A stretch of 64,000 nucleotides of DNA from a candidate division LCP-89 bacterium B3_LCP. GTDB taxonomy: Bacteria > Electryoneota > B3-LCP. Location of the stretch: contig NJBN01000007.1 of the NCBI GenBank assembly GCA_005223185.1, positions 64,001-128,000 of the forward strand. The letters are read 5' to 3'. Positions 9,912 through 18,779 of the stretch are shown one piece after another (position 1 is the stretch's first letter; each line of letters begins with the position of its first letter). A program made the translations under genes and the position numbers. The notes beneath the pieces are model-generated. The model saw nothing but the letters and a program-made list of their open reading frames with translations. It was not told the DNA's origin and did no database searches.

Positions 9912-10796
9912 ATGTCACACGCTTGGCGTACAACACTGTTCTTAGGCTTGTTTTGGGGATTAATTATCCTGGGCGCTATGTATCAATTGCATTTTCGTAT
10001 GAGCAAACAGGAAAAAGCGCTGATTGAACAGGAGAAACAGGTCTTAGAGGAATTGGAGTTAGATGAAACTCTGATAGCCGGCATAGCTACAATCTCCGAT
10101 GAACTGGAAGCAGTTACCCAGCTTTGGACGAACAGGCATAAAGCTATACCAAACCAGGAAACGCCGCACGAAACCTATCAATACCTTGACCAGATATTAA
10201 GGCGCAGGTGGACTACATTGAACTTTGATTTTACCACTGTTGCTGAGAGGGATTCGAGCGGCATTCATCTATCTGAATACAGAATGGATGGTGAAGCGCG
10301 CTTTCTGGATCTTTATCGTTTCATCTGGCATATCGAACATCTACCGCGCTATATTAGAATAAACAGCTTAGAAATGGAAGAAACCTTACAGGATCAGGAA
10401 AATACGACGCCGGAAAAACGCTGGGTGAAATTCGTATTGAGTCTCACGGCTTTTTCAGCGGATCGACCGGGGTTTGAAACGGTTGCTTTTGTAGCGGATC
10501 TAACACCGCCCGGTAGTACATACGATCCCTTTAAGCCGCCCTATCGGCCAAAGCAGAAGATACCGCCAAATACGCGTGGTTTACCTAACGTTTTCAAAGC
10601 CAACTTGCGTGCGTTGACACCTACTCAGGCATACATCACTGATCAGAACGGTGAACTGAAAATCCTGAATTTGGGTGATGAAGTGTACTTAGGATATCTG
10701 GTAGATATAAATCCGGATGAGAAAACGGTTTTATTCGATCTAAATAAACTCATTCCCCCCAGAAAAGTGCCATTGAAAATTGATGCGAATAACTAA
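9912..10796 (+). CDS. PilO/PilP-like inner-membrane alignment protein
   Basis: 294 residues with one N-terminal membrane helix (about 7-27), a long coiled coil (30-85), a ferredoxin-like PilO-type domain (about 90-190) and a proline-rich linker (PPYRPKQKIPPNTRGLP). A C-terminal PilP/GspC-like small beta domain follows (about 215-290: KANLRALTPTQAYI ... LGDEVYLGYLVDINPDEKTV). It therefore seems to merge PilO and PilP functions that couple the inner-membrane platform to the secretin. RBS AGGAG lies 7 bases before the ATG, 10 bp after the previous gene. Assignment is by architecture and order, not by strong motif. Confidence 0.7.
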   Translation: MSHAWRTTLFLGLFWGLIILGAMYQLHFRMSKQEKALIEQEKQVLEELELDETLIAGIATISDELEAVTQLWTNRHKAIPNQETPHETYQYLDQILRRRWTTLNFDFTTVAERDSSGIHLSEYRMDGEARFLDLYRFIWHIEHLPRYIRINSLEMEETLQDQENTTPEKRWVKFVLSLTAFSADRPGFETVAFVADLTPPGSTYDPFKPPYRPKQKIPPNTRGLPNVFKANLRALTPTQAYITDQNGELKILNLGDEVYLGYLVDINPDEKTVLFDLNKLIPPRKVPLKIDANN

Positions 10797-10828
10797 ATAG
10801 CAATACGGACGTCCGCACTGGTGTCAAA

Positions 10829-12031
10829 ATGAAACAATTCCTATTGTGTTCACTATTACTCTGGATTTTGACCCTCCCTCTTTCAGGTCAAAATCGGCTT
10901 CCGACTGGATACACTTCAGCGGATGAAATTATTACGCTCTCCCCTGATATGTCCTTTGCTGAGGCTTTCGAAATATTATCGAAAATATCCGGGGCGAAAG
11001 AAGATAAGATAATAATCGATCCGAATAAGCGTCAGGGACGAATTGACGTTCAGATTGTCAATCTGCCCTGGAAGAATGCTTTTGAGGTCATTTTGAAAGC
11101 ACACCGCCTGGAGTACAAAGAACATGAAAAGTTTTACGAGGTTATTGGGGGTAGTGAAATAACAGAACCGGACAAGGAGAACATCACACTTTCAAGCAGG
11201 GAAGTACGGATCGAAGCTATATTCTTTGAAGGTGATCGCAGTGCTTTAGCTGAATCGGGCATAGATTGGTCATTCCTGCAATCATCCAATACGTTTTCAA
11301 CCACAATTGGGATGAAGGGAGCTACCGGCGTTTCCGATGACATAGTTGAAGGTGACTTTTCTTTCACCAACAACAACGGCGGAAGTGAAATCGGTATATC
11401 TGGCATGTTCCGCGCTTTTGAAGCTGCAAATTTAGGTAGAATATTAGCTCAGCCACAAATAGTAGTTGTATCCGGACGCCAGGGAAGGATACAGGTCGGT
11501 CAGGATTTTTCCATCAAGACGCGCGATTTTGCAGGCAATATCATTGATAACTTCTTTTCCACGGGCACTATCCTGACGGTTACTCCGGTAGTGATAATCG
11601 AAGATAATATCCCCCTGATACATTTGAAGATTCAGGCGGAAAGATCCAGCGCAGTTCCCGATGAAGTTTCCACCACGATTAATAAGTCCGAAGCAAAGAC
11701 AGACGTTATTCTGGTTAATGGGGAGAGCACGACGGTTGGTGGTCTATTCAGTAGAGAATATACCACCCTTCGCAAGGGAATACCTTTTTTAAAGGATCTA
11801 CCCTGGTGGTTTTTAGGGCTTCGCTACGTGTTTGGTCAGAACTTGCGCAGTACTGTTGACAAAGAGCTTTTAGTAATCCTGCGCGCATCGTTGCTGCCGG
11901 ATTTGCGCACCCGCGCGCTTGAAGCAGGAGCCAGAGCCAATAGCGATTTGTTCAAAGAGCAGCGGAAAGAATCCGTTGAAGATTTGGATAAGTCCTGGGA
12001 GCGCGGCGTGAATTCTTTGGATGGGAAGTAG
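10829..12031 (+). CDS. Short PilQ/GspD-type secretin
   Basis: 400-residue exported protein: signal peptide (residues 1-20, ends at SGQ), one N-terminal secretin_TonB short-type domain (about 35-105: IDVQIVNLPWKNAFEVILKA), then the secretin domain (about 120-370) with VRIEAIFFEGDRSALAESG, LAQPQIVVVSGRQGRIQVG and the amphipathic lip TTVGGLFSREYTTLRKGIPF. PilQ proteins are usually 600 or more residues; here the AMIN and extra N domains are missing, but the outer-membrane channel core appears complete. It is the last gene of the cluster and is followed by a strong terminator. Confidence 0.88.
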   Translation: MKQFLLCSLLLWILTLPLSGQNRLPTGYTSADEIITLSPDMSFAEAFEILSKISGAKEDKIIIDPNKRQGRIDVQIVNLPWKNAFEVILKAHRLEYKEHEKFYEVIGGSEITEPDKENITLSSREVRIEAIFFEGDRSALAESGIDWSFLQSSNTFSTTIGMKGATGVSDDIVEGDFSFTNNNGGSEIGISGMFRAFEAANLGRILAQPQIVVVSGRQGRIQVGQDFSIKTRDFAGNIIDNFFSTGTILTVTPVVIIEDNIPLIHLKIQAERSSAVPDEVSTTINKSEAKTDVILVNGESTTVGGLFSREYTTLRKGIPFLKDLPWWFLGLRYVFGQNLRSTVDKELLVILRASLLPDLRTRALEAGARANSDLFKEQRKESVEDLDKSWERGVNSLDGK

Positions 12032-12082
12032 AAAGAATCCGCCGAACCCCCTTTTTTCAAGGGGGGATCAGTATTGAACGTT

Positions 12083-12123
12083 GCGTCAGGTCCTGAACGA
12101 AGTGGAGACCTGACGCTTTTTTT
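12083..12123 (+). terminator. Rho-independent terminator of the pilus/secretion cluster
   Basis: Perfect 10-bp stem GCGTCAGGTC (12083-12092) / GACCTGACGC (12107-12116), followed by seven T. Fragments of the same sequence recur near 23300, 23537 and 30983, so the stem seems to be part of a dispersed intergenic element used here as a terminator. Confidence 0.8.
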
Positions 12124-12228
12124 GTGCCGCAGAGTCCCTGCACTCTGCGATTAAAATAGCTGCTATTGTAATATGAAACCCGACCCTGAAGAGGTCGGGC
12201 CACTCTGTCGCTTGGTTTTTCTCCCGTC

Positions 12229-12284
12229 GTCCCGCCCGAGCGGGACACCCCCCTTTTTCTCAAGGGGGGATTAAGGGGGGATCA
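12229..12284 (+). repeat. Composite palindromic repeat, left copy
   Basis: An 18-bp palindrome GTCCCGCCCGAGCGGGAC (12229-12246) runs directly into a CCCCCCTT...AAGGGGGG hairpin and GATTAAGGGGGGAT. A related C-run/G-run hairpin lies at 12047-12068. The same composite occurs in opposite orientation at 15520-15571, on the other side of the TIR gene. Confidence 0.75.
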
Positions 12285-12323
12285 GAACAGCAGGGTGGCC
12301 CTACCTCTACAAAATTCCCAATT

Positions 12324-15095
12324 CTACATTCTAAATTCTAAATTCTTAACCTCCCCATCCCGCCGGTGGTAGCCCGTATCGTCTATCATCTTCTTGGCCT
12401 TACCCAAATGCTCCCGCGCCTTCTCTTTCTCACCCTTTTCTGAATACAACCGCACATACCCCAAATGGCAATCCGTCTCGTGCAAACGCATCTGCCCTAA
12501 GGTGGCGATCTCCATCGCCTCCTCTAAATCGTGTTCACAGTTCTCAAGTTCCTCCTTAACCCGATACAGCTCTGCCCGTGCCAGTAAACCTCTTGGAAGA
12601 TGATCCTGTGTCCCTGCCTTCCGCAATCCATCCACCGCCTCGTTCAGGTGAGTCTCAGCCTTGCTGAAATTGGTTCCCTTTTCCTTCACAATCTGTAAAA
12701 GATATGCGCGTCCGCTTGTGAGGTTTTCAAGAGCTATATCTAGGATAGGATCTTTAGGTTGACGCCATTTCAAAAGCTCTTTTGCTCTATTCAGGACGTC
12801 TGAATATTTTCCCTGCCCTAATAGCAGATCGCAGTATAGAAAGCCTCGTTGCGAATAAAGCAGTGGATATTCAGGCTGCAATTTCACCTGCATTTCTTCA
12901 GCCTTTACAAACCAATTCTCTGCTTCTTTCAATTCACCGGACTGATGCAGAGCATCAGCAAGATCTGCGCGCATAACTATCTTAAAAAATACATAATCGC
13001 TTTTATCCGCGTATTCAACGCTCTGCTCTGCATATTCCCGCGCTTTTCTGACTTCCCCTAAAGTTAAATTTAGTTCACTTAAGTTACCCGCCTGTATTGC
13101 AACATTTCCCCAATCTTTAAGTTTTTTCCGTATTTCTAATCCTTTTCTCATTGATTGAATAGCTTCTCCCAATCTCCCTAACGCCCTGAGGTCAAAACCT
13201 GCATAGTTTAAAATAAATCCCTGATCTGCCTCAGTGAGGTTTTTGACAGCCTGCCTCCAGGGTGGATCGAAGAAATTTGATAATACCGCCAACTCAGCAC
13301 CTATTGCACCGAGTATTTTGGTATTGTAGGCTTTATCTCTCCTCTGTATCCGCTTAAAGTAAACATCATCCAGCGCCTCCTGGTGCAGTCCCGCCTGGCA
13401 GCCGTGCGCTACCGCGGCATAAAGCGGCAGCATCTCTGTAAATGTTTCAGGTAATTCCTTGGCAGTAGCCTTGTAATATTCGTACAACCTACGGTGCGCC
13501 TCTTTCCAGGCAGCAGCATTATCACTTTTAAGCTTCTCACCAAAATGTTCGCGTATCAGTGGGTGGCAGTCTAATGTGTCCGACTCTCTTGCAATTTTTT
13601 CAGCTAAGAGCCGGGCTTTGCGCAAGTTTTCCAGCGTAAACTTCCAGTCCTCATAAGATAGGTTCGTTATCTCGGTTGTCAATCCCGCGATAGCGGGACC
13701 GGCTTTCAGAGTTTCTAAAGCGCTCCCTTCCGCCGGCCGGTCAAAAAGCCCCATCATATAGAGCACGTCCAGTTCTGGTTTTTTCTCAAACATCCGTTCA
13801 TAGGATTTCATTACCCGCCGGGCATGGCCGCCCTGCTTTGGGTCTTTGGTCAACTGTGCAATTTGATCTCTCTTGCGAATGTCTCCTTCATGTACTACAG
13901 ATAGGTAATTGCCCAACAGGTTCAGCGCCAGAGCGTGTCCCTCAAATTCTTCAGATGCTTCCTTCAGCTCCTTTTCCGAGCCTACGGCGCCGCGTTTCTC
14001 CAGTAGTTTTGCCCCTGCTTCCGGCGTCAGTTTTTCCAGGTCAATATGTTCTGCCAGCGAACCTTTAAAACGTTTCAAATCCTCCACTTCCAACCGCGTG
14101 GTCACCACGCACAATCCCGGGTTGTGGCTACTTAATCCTCGCAGAAGGCTCTGCATGCCAGGATCACGCAACTGTCCTCCCATTTCGCCGGGCGGGTACT
14201 GGATCGGTTCTAAACCGTCCAAAATCAGCAGCGTGCGTCCTTCCCGCACCAAATTCGCCAGCCGTTCGCCCTTCTGCCAGGGAGATCCTTCCGTGGGATC
14301 GGGATCACCGAACCATTCCAGCGCCGCCGCAATAAAGGGATCGGCGGAAGCCTGTTTGTCTTCGCTTGTTCCCTGACTGTAGAAGGAATAGCCGTACACC
14401 CGCTGCGCTCCCCGGTAGTGATCCTGAGCCATATTGTTCAACCACACGTTTACCAGAGCAGACTTACCCACACCCCCGAAAGCCACCAGACTGATGACGT
14501 TGGTCTTTTCGCTCTCCCAGGCTTTATCCAAAATCTCCAGTTCCCCCTCACGGCCCAAGAGGGTTGAGTCGGTGGTGGGCAGTCTGGCTATTTCAATATT
14601 TTCTGGATCGATGGGAACATAAGTATTTCTAGTAGGTGGATGTTTCCCAGGTCCGATTATATCAGCGATTTCCTCTGCTATGGCTGATAGCTTCTTCTCC
14701 TGATGATTTTCATCTCCTTCCAAAAGTGGCTCACTATCCTTTGGTCTAACCTGCATTCTTGACAACCAGTTGACTTTTTGCCAGGGACACGGTTTCACAA
14801 TCACTGGAAAAACACGCACACCATCTCTGGCTCTTCGCTCCATCAAGCGCGGTACTTCCTCGTTTTTTATAAATTTGGAGGTGAGAAAATTCGCCGAAAT
14901 CATAAATATAGCAACACTGGTAACATTCATGGCCTCTTTGATCTCTGGGAACCAGTCATCGCCCGTTTCAATCTGCGTATCAACCCAGATATCTAAAATA
15001 TCCTCCATCTGAAGTACTTCCAAATGAGTCTTCAGACGCTCCATCCAGTCTTTATCCTTATGACTATAACTAATAAAAATCGTTGGCTTATCCAT
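12324..15095 (-). CDS. TIR-STAND NTPase-TPR protein (candidate immune sensor)
   Basis: 923 residues, three parts. Residues 1-145 form a TIR domain (box FISYSHKD at 7-14; Glu79/Glu80 in the helix where NAD-cleaving TIRs carry the catalytic Glu). Residues about 175-540 form an NB-ARC/STAND NTPase with P-loop GGVGKS (207-212), Walker B LLILDG (289-294) and the NB-ARC-type VTTR motif (331-334). Residues about 550-915 are TPR repeats, the usual ligand-sensing arm. Known relatives bind a trigger through the repeats, oligomerise with ATP and activate TIR to deplete NAD or make a signal molecule. Role in phage defence is inferred. AAGGAG precedes the ATG. It is a single-gene unit between inverted repeats, facing the pilus cluster. 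Confidence 0.88.
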   Translation of the reverse strand: MDKPTIFISYSHKDKDWMERLKTHLEVLQMEDILDIWVDTQIETGDDWFPEIKEAMNVTSVAIFMISANFLTSKFIKNEEVPRLMERRARDGVRVFPVIVKPCPWQKVNWLSRMQVRPKDSEPLLEGDENHQEKKLSAIAEEIADIIGPGKHPPTRNTYVPIDPENIEIARLPTTDSTLLGREGELEILDKAWESEKTNVISLVAFGGVGKSALVNVWLNNMAQDHYRGAQRVYGYSFYSQGTSEDKQASADPFIAAALEWFGDPDPTEGSPWQKGERLANLVREGRTLLILDGLEPIQYPPGEMGGQLRDPGMQSLLRGLSSHNPGLCVVTTRLEVEDLKRFKGSLAEHIDLEKLTPEAGAKLLEKRGAVGSEKELKEASEEFEGHALALNLLGNYLSVVHEGDIRKRDQIAQLTKDPKQGGHARRVMKSYERMFEKKPELDVLYMMGLFDRPAEGSALETLKAGPAIAGLTTEITNLSYEDWKFTLENLRKARLLAEKIARESDTLDCHPLIREHFGEKLKSDNAAAWKEAHRRLYEYYKATAKELPETFTEMLPLYAAVAHGCQAGLHQEALDDVYFKRIQRRDKAYNTKILGAIGAELAVLSNFFDPPWRQAVKNLTEADQGFILNYAGFDLRALGRLGEAIQSMRKGLEIRKKLKDWGNVAIQAGNLSELNLTLGEVRKAREYAEQSVEYADKSDYVFFKIVMRADLADALHQSGELKEAENWFVKAEEMQVKLQPEYPLLYSQRGFLYCDLLLGQGKYSDVLNRAKELLKWRQPKDPILDIALENLTSGRAYLLQIVKEKGTNFSKAETHLNEAVDGLRKAGTQDHLPRGLLARAELYRVKEELENCEHDLEEAMEIATLGQMRLHETDCHLGYVRLYSEKGEKEKAREHLGKAKKMIDDTGYHRRDGEVKNLEFRM

Positions 15096-15947
15096 AGTAC
15101 AACTCCTTTACCCGGGTGCCCCACAGCTCTGCTGTGGGAAAGCGCTTTCTTGTCGAAACCACTGATGCGTACGGATCCCGCCAAAGCGGAACAAGTTTGG
15201 CGTATTGAACGGATAATTATCTGCGAAATCTGTGTAATCAGCGTAATCTGTGGTCCAGACATTTTCTTCTAAATCGCTGATTATCATCGTATAGGAGGCG
15301 GGATAGCCTCTATCCCGCTGACTGCGAGGAGTCAGCGGCACGAATAATTACTGATCCCCCCTTAATCCCCCTTGAAAAAGGGAGGCACGATGGATAGTAA
15401 ATTTAAGGCATCGTTCCAGAAATTACAAGTGGGGATTGGGGTTTTTGGTTATGGGAGGTGTGCGTTGTATTTCTGATCCCTTCTTAATCCTCTCTTGAAA
15501 AAAGGGAGGTTGGGTGGTTTCCCCCCTTCCCTCAAGGGGGGTGTCCCGCCCAGGCGGGACGGGGGGATTAATATTCTCCCAAATATCCCTTGCTTTCCCC
15601 CGTGATCTGTTGTATATTATATATATGACATCTAATATCCGCAACAATCATCCCTAAGAACACATCCCGACAATGCACTACCTCCATTTACTATTATCTT
15701 CCCACTGCGTCAATAATGTCGTTGCACGGTTCCAATCGTGCGTGATATCACCGCCATAATTGTCCGACACTGGATTTTGTCCGCCACATCTGTCACTTTC
15801 ACTGCTGCCGAGTTTCTATCACCTATGCAGCTGAGTATGACTCCAATTATTGAGTTAACAAAAAAAAGCAGCAACCCTGAAGTATCATTCAGGATTACCG
15901 CTGTAAAGTATAATGTTAAATCTTTAGTGCGCCGACGCGATTGATTC
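15096..15947. other. 852-bp gene-free region upstream of the TIR gene
   Basis: Filled with palindromic intergenic repeats: CCACAGCTCTGCTGTGG near 15121, an AATCTGTG...CAGCGTAATCTGTGG phrase near 15220-15255, G/C-run hairpins at 15352-15384 and 15474-15510, and the composite repeat at 15520-15571. An open frame at 15738-15944 has no recognisable features and is not called. No RNA gene or mobile-element gene is seen. Confidence 0.6.
15520..15571 (-). repeat. Composite palindromic repeat, right copy (inverted)
   Basis: Holds the palindrome GTCCCGCCCAGGCGGGAC (15543-15560) and a CCCCCCTT...AAGGGGGG hairpin. Read on the minus strand it matches the left copy at 12229-12268 in order and sequence, so the two copies are inverted around the TIR-STAND gene. 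Confidence 0.7.
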
Positions 15948-16715
15948 TTATTGATCAGCCGGTATTCGTACCCTGACCAGTGCGCCTCCTTCTTCGGGAT
16001 TATTCAATTCTATATCACCGCCGTATGGTTTCAACCACTGCTTACACATGAACAGTCCCATACCCAGATGTACCCTGCCTTCATCTATTTCCTTGATTTC
16101 AGGCCAGAATGGTTGGAAAGCATTTCTTAGAGCTTCGTCAGTAAATCCCGGACCCTTATCCGAAATTTCAACGAATATGGATGAATCTTGACGGTAGGTT
16201 CTCACTCCAACCCACCCCTCATTCTGTTCCCTCTGGGCATCGATAGCATTCAACAATATCTCCTCAAAGGTCAGGGCAAAGTCTGCATAACTACCGGATA
16301 AATTGGGTATGTCCTTCCCGAATTCAGGCGTACATTCCACAAAGTGTTTGAAGAAAAGATCAGCGCGAAGATGAGCAAGATTGTTCTTCAATGTGTAATT
16401 AATATTGATCGCTGTTCTCGTGTGGTTGGTTTCGATTTCATATTTATTCTGGAGAGCAGCTATGCTATCTCGCAGAGTTTTAGATAACTCCAGGATAACA
16501 TCGAGATCACTACTAAATTCCGGATATTTCATCGCCATCAGTTCAACACTTCCCATCAGCCCGGTCAAGGGGCTGTTCAGGTTATGTGTGATTCCATTAA
16601 TCTGCCTGCCAGTGCTGACATAAGGCGCCAACAACGAGTAAAGCTTTATTATCTCAGGCGTTATGGTATCTATTGAACTATCGATACTGTCATCAATGAT
16701 GGTTTTCATTTTCAA
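15948..16715 (-). CDS. Soluble sensor histidine kinase
   Basis: 255 residues without membrane segment. The H box is GITHNLNSPLTGLMGSVEL with His44; N box FEEILLNAIDA with Asn156; G1 box DKGPGF (186-191) and G2 GMGL (218-221). All catalytic elements of a HisKA/HATPase_c kinase are intact, but there is no sensory domain, so input probably comes through a partner. It lies 37 bp after the single-domain receiver gene 16753-17136 and shares its sigma54-type promoter. Confidence 0.88.
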   Translation of the reverse strand: MKMKTIIDDSIDSSIDTITPEIIKLYSLLAPYVSTGRQINGITHNLNSPLTGLMGSVELMAMKYPEFSSDLDVILELSKTLRDSIAALQNKYEIETNHTRTAININYTLKNNLAHLRADLFFKHFVECTPEFGKDIPNLSGSYADFALTFEEILLNAIDAQREQNEGWVGVRTYRQDSSIFVEISDKGPGFTDEALRNAFQPFWPEIKEIDEGRVHLGMGLFMCKQWLKPYGGDIELNNPEEGGALVRVRIPADQ

Positions 16716-16752
16716 CTCCGATATTATATCAGAAATGAAGGAATCTACGTTA

Positions 16753-17136
16753 TTATATGCTTACTGTGTGTGGTGATTTAATTTTCTCTATCAGGTGTAA
16801 AATCTTCTTAGCATCAAAAGGTTTTGCTAAGAAATCCATAGCACCCATCTTCAATGCATGAAGAGCGTCATCGAATTCATTGTATGCAGACATGACTGCA
16901 AAGGGAAGAGCATCATCAGTCTGATGCATACGTCTCACCATTTCAAGACCATTCATTCCGGGAAGCTTTAAATCAGTCAACACTAGATCATAGTGCAGAT
17001 CCCGGAACTTCGCCAAACCCTCTTCGCCTGATGAAGCGCAATCGACTTCCAGATCATTTTGCCGCAGGAAACGTTCTAACGAACTATTAACTAACAGGTC
17101 ATCTTCAACTATAAGGACATGTGGTTTTCCACCCAT
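16753..17136 (-). CDS. Single-domain response regulator
   Basis: 127-residue CheY-like receiver with no output domain: acidic pair in VEDDLL, phosphoacceptor Asp in LVLTDLKLPGMNG, Ser/Thr switch in FAVMSAYNE and Lys in FLAKPFD. It probably passes phosphate or acts by protein contact. First gene of a two-gene operon with the kinase 15948-16715. The start ATG lies about 29 bp downstream of the transcription start predicted from the sigma54 site. Confidence 0.9.
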   Translation of the reverse strand: MGGKPHVLIVEDDLLVNSSLERFLRQNDLEVDCASSGEEGLAKFRDLHYDLVLTDLKLPGMNGLEMVRRMHQTDDALPFAVMSAYNEFDDALHALKMGAMDFLAKPFDAKKILHLIEKIKSPHTVSI

Positions 17137-17405
17137 GAAGACTCCGAAAAGACGATATTGTTCGCAAAATGAAATCGCAAACAGCGTGCCTGTATTTCAG
17201 GATTCCTTAATAAGTTGAAGTTATGGTACTTACATCATATTGATATTATTATGCTTATATTAGATACTGGTGGGGTGAATGTAATTTGGGGATATTGGTT
17301 TTTACAGCAGTATATTTTATTTACATATCAATTTTAAACAATACGGCAGGGAAAGAGATTAATTGGCTAAATATGGCCGGAATTCAGGTAAAAAGTGATG
17401 GGAGA
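17137..17405. other. 269-bp regulatory gap
   Basis: Apart from the sigma54 site, the gap is A+T-rich and holds no ORF. It is the natural place for enhancer sites of the sigma54 activator; I could not define a convincing dyad. Confidence 0.4.
17177..17190 (-). promoter_or_regulatory. Sigma54 (-24/-12) promoter for receiver-kinase operon
   Basis: Minus strand reads AGGCACGCTGTTTGCG: GGCACG at -24 and TTGC at -12 with the obligatory 10 bases between GG and GC. It faces the operon 17136-15948. An NtrC-type activator gene (17406-18776) lies immediately upstream. Confidence 0.75.
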
Positions 17406-18776
17406 TCATGGTTGTTGATCGCGATCTAAATGATAGCGGAGCGTCCCCCTGGGAATACCCAGTAGTCGCGCAGCGCGGGTTTTGTTCCCTGCGGTGATTT
17501 CTAATACTTTCTGAATTAACTGACTGTCCACTTTGCGGATGGCGTTATTGCCATCTTTTAGATCGACAGTAAGGTTGATCAGCATACCATCATCTAAGTC
17601 GGTGGTGAGATTGGCGTAAGCTAAGTCAGATGTATCAATTATCGGGTTGTTGCATAGTAACGCCACACGTTCCACGAGGTTTCTAAGTTCTCTAACGTTG
17701 CCGGGCCAGGCATACGACAACAGAACTTCTTCCGCCGCTTTGGTAAATCCACCTAATTTGCGACCCAATTTCCGGCTGAATCGATCCATGAAGAACTTGG
17801 CTAACTGTACAATGTCAGTCTTCCGGTCACGCAGCGGGGGTAGTTCAATATGAGCAACATTAATCCTGTAGTATAAATCACGCCTGAAACGCCCCTCTTC
17901 AACCGCTTCTGCTAAGGAAGTATTGGAAGCAGCGATGACGCGCAAGTCCACCTGATTCAGTTTGGTTCCGCCTACAGGATAGAATTCGCCTTTTTCAAGA
18001 ACCCGCAGAAATTTCACCTGAGCTTCTTCAGATAGTTCGGCAACTTCATCTAAGAAAAGCGTCCCGCCATCCGAACGTTCCAAAAAGCCGATATGACCGC
18101 CCCTGTCGGCGCCCGTAAAAGCTCCCTTTTCGTACCCAAAGAGTTCGCTCTCGATTAAATTCCTGGCAACAGCACCGCAGTTAAGAGCGATAAATGGTTT
18201 GGCGTACCTGGGTGAATAATAATGCAGGTATTCAGCCACCAGTTCCTTACCGGTACCGCTTTCGCCTTCGATAAGGACGGTGATATTGGTCTGAGCGAAA
18301 GTGCGAACCAGCGAGAGGACTTTATTAATTTCCCGGCTGCTGCCGATTATTTTGTCAAATTTATTCTTCTCCATCTGTCGTTTACGCAGCTCCTCGACTT
18401 CCTTGCGCAAAGCCACAGTTTGCATAGCCTTCTGTACCGCCAGTTTCAACTCATCTGTGCTATATGGCTTCTGAATGTAATCGTAAGCGCCTATCTTCAT
18501 GGCTTCCACAGCGCTGGCGATGTTGGCAAATCCGGTTATCATGATGACTAATTGATCCGGATTGTTGTCCTTCACCTGACGGAGTACTTCCAGCCCGTCC
18601 ATGGAACCTAGACGAAGATCCAGAAGAAGCAGATCGTACCGGGCAGCGCTCAACATTTCTAACCCTCTTTCACCACTGTCGGCGGTTTCTACATGGTATT
18701 CGCCGACTTCTAAAATCCGCTTTATGGATCTGCAAATGGTGCTGTCGTCATCGACGACCAGGACTTTCCATTTCAT
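17406..18776 (-). CDS. NtrC-family sigma54-dependent response regulator
   Basis: 456 residues in classical order. Receiver 1-120 (Asp53 in LLLLDLRLGSMDG). AAA+ domain about 143-375 with Walker A GESGTGKE (171-178), the sigma54-contacting GAFTGA loop (218-223), Walker B GGTLFLDEVAEL, and arginine-finger region FRRDLYYRINV. C-terminal Fis-type helix-turn-helix (about 425-452: GNKTRAARLLGIPRGTLRYH). All elements for activating sigma54 RNA polymerase are present. It follows the kinase 18780-19895 by 3 bp, so they form an NtrB/NtrC-like pair. Likely targets include the three sigma54-type promoters in this window (inference). Confidence 0.95.
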   Translation of the reverse strand: MKWKVLVVDDDSTICRSIKRILEVGEYHVETADSGERGLEMLSAARYDLLLLDLRLGSMDGLEVLRQVKDNNPDQLVIMITGFANIASAVEAMKIGAYDYIQKPYSTDELKLAVQKAMQTVALRKEVEELRKRQMEKNKFDKIIGSSREINKVLSLVRTFAQTNITVLIEGESGTGKELVAEYLHYYSPRYAKPFIALNCGAVARNLIESELFGYEKGAFTGADRGGHIGFLERSDGGTLFLDEVAELSEEAQVKFLRVLEKGEFYPVGGTKLNQVDLRVIAASNTSLAEAVEEGRFRRDLYYRINVAHIELPPLRDRKTDIVQLAKFFMDRFSRKLGRKLGGFTKAAEEVLLSYAWPGNVRELRNLVERVALLCNNPIIDTSDLAYANLTTDLDDGMLINLTVDLKDGNNAIRKVDSQLIQKVLEITAGNKTRAARLLGIPRGTLRYHLDRDQQP

Positions 18777-18779
18777 AAT

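Noticed and set aside
15738-15944. 68-codon plus-strand ORF in the gap before the kinase gene
   Set aside because: No ribosome site, no recognisable domain, and it lies in repeat-rich DNA; probably a chance frame.
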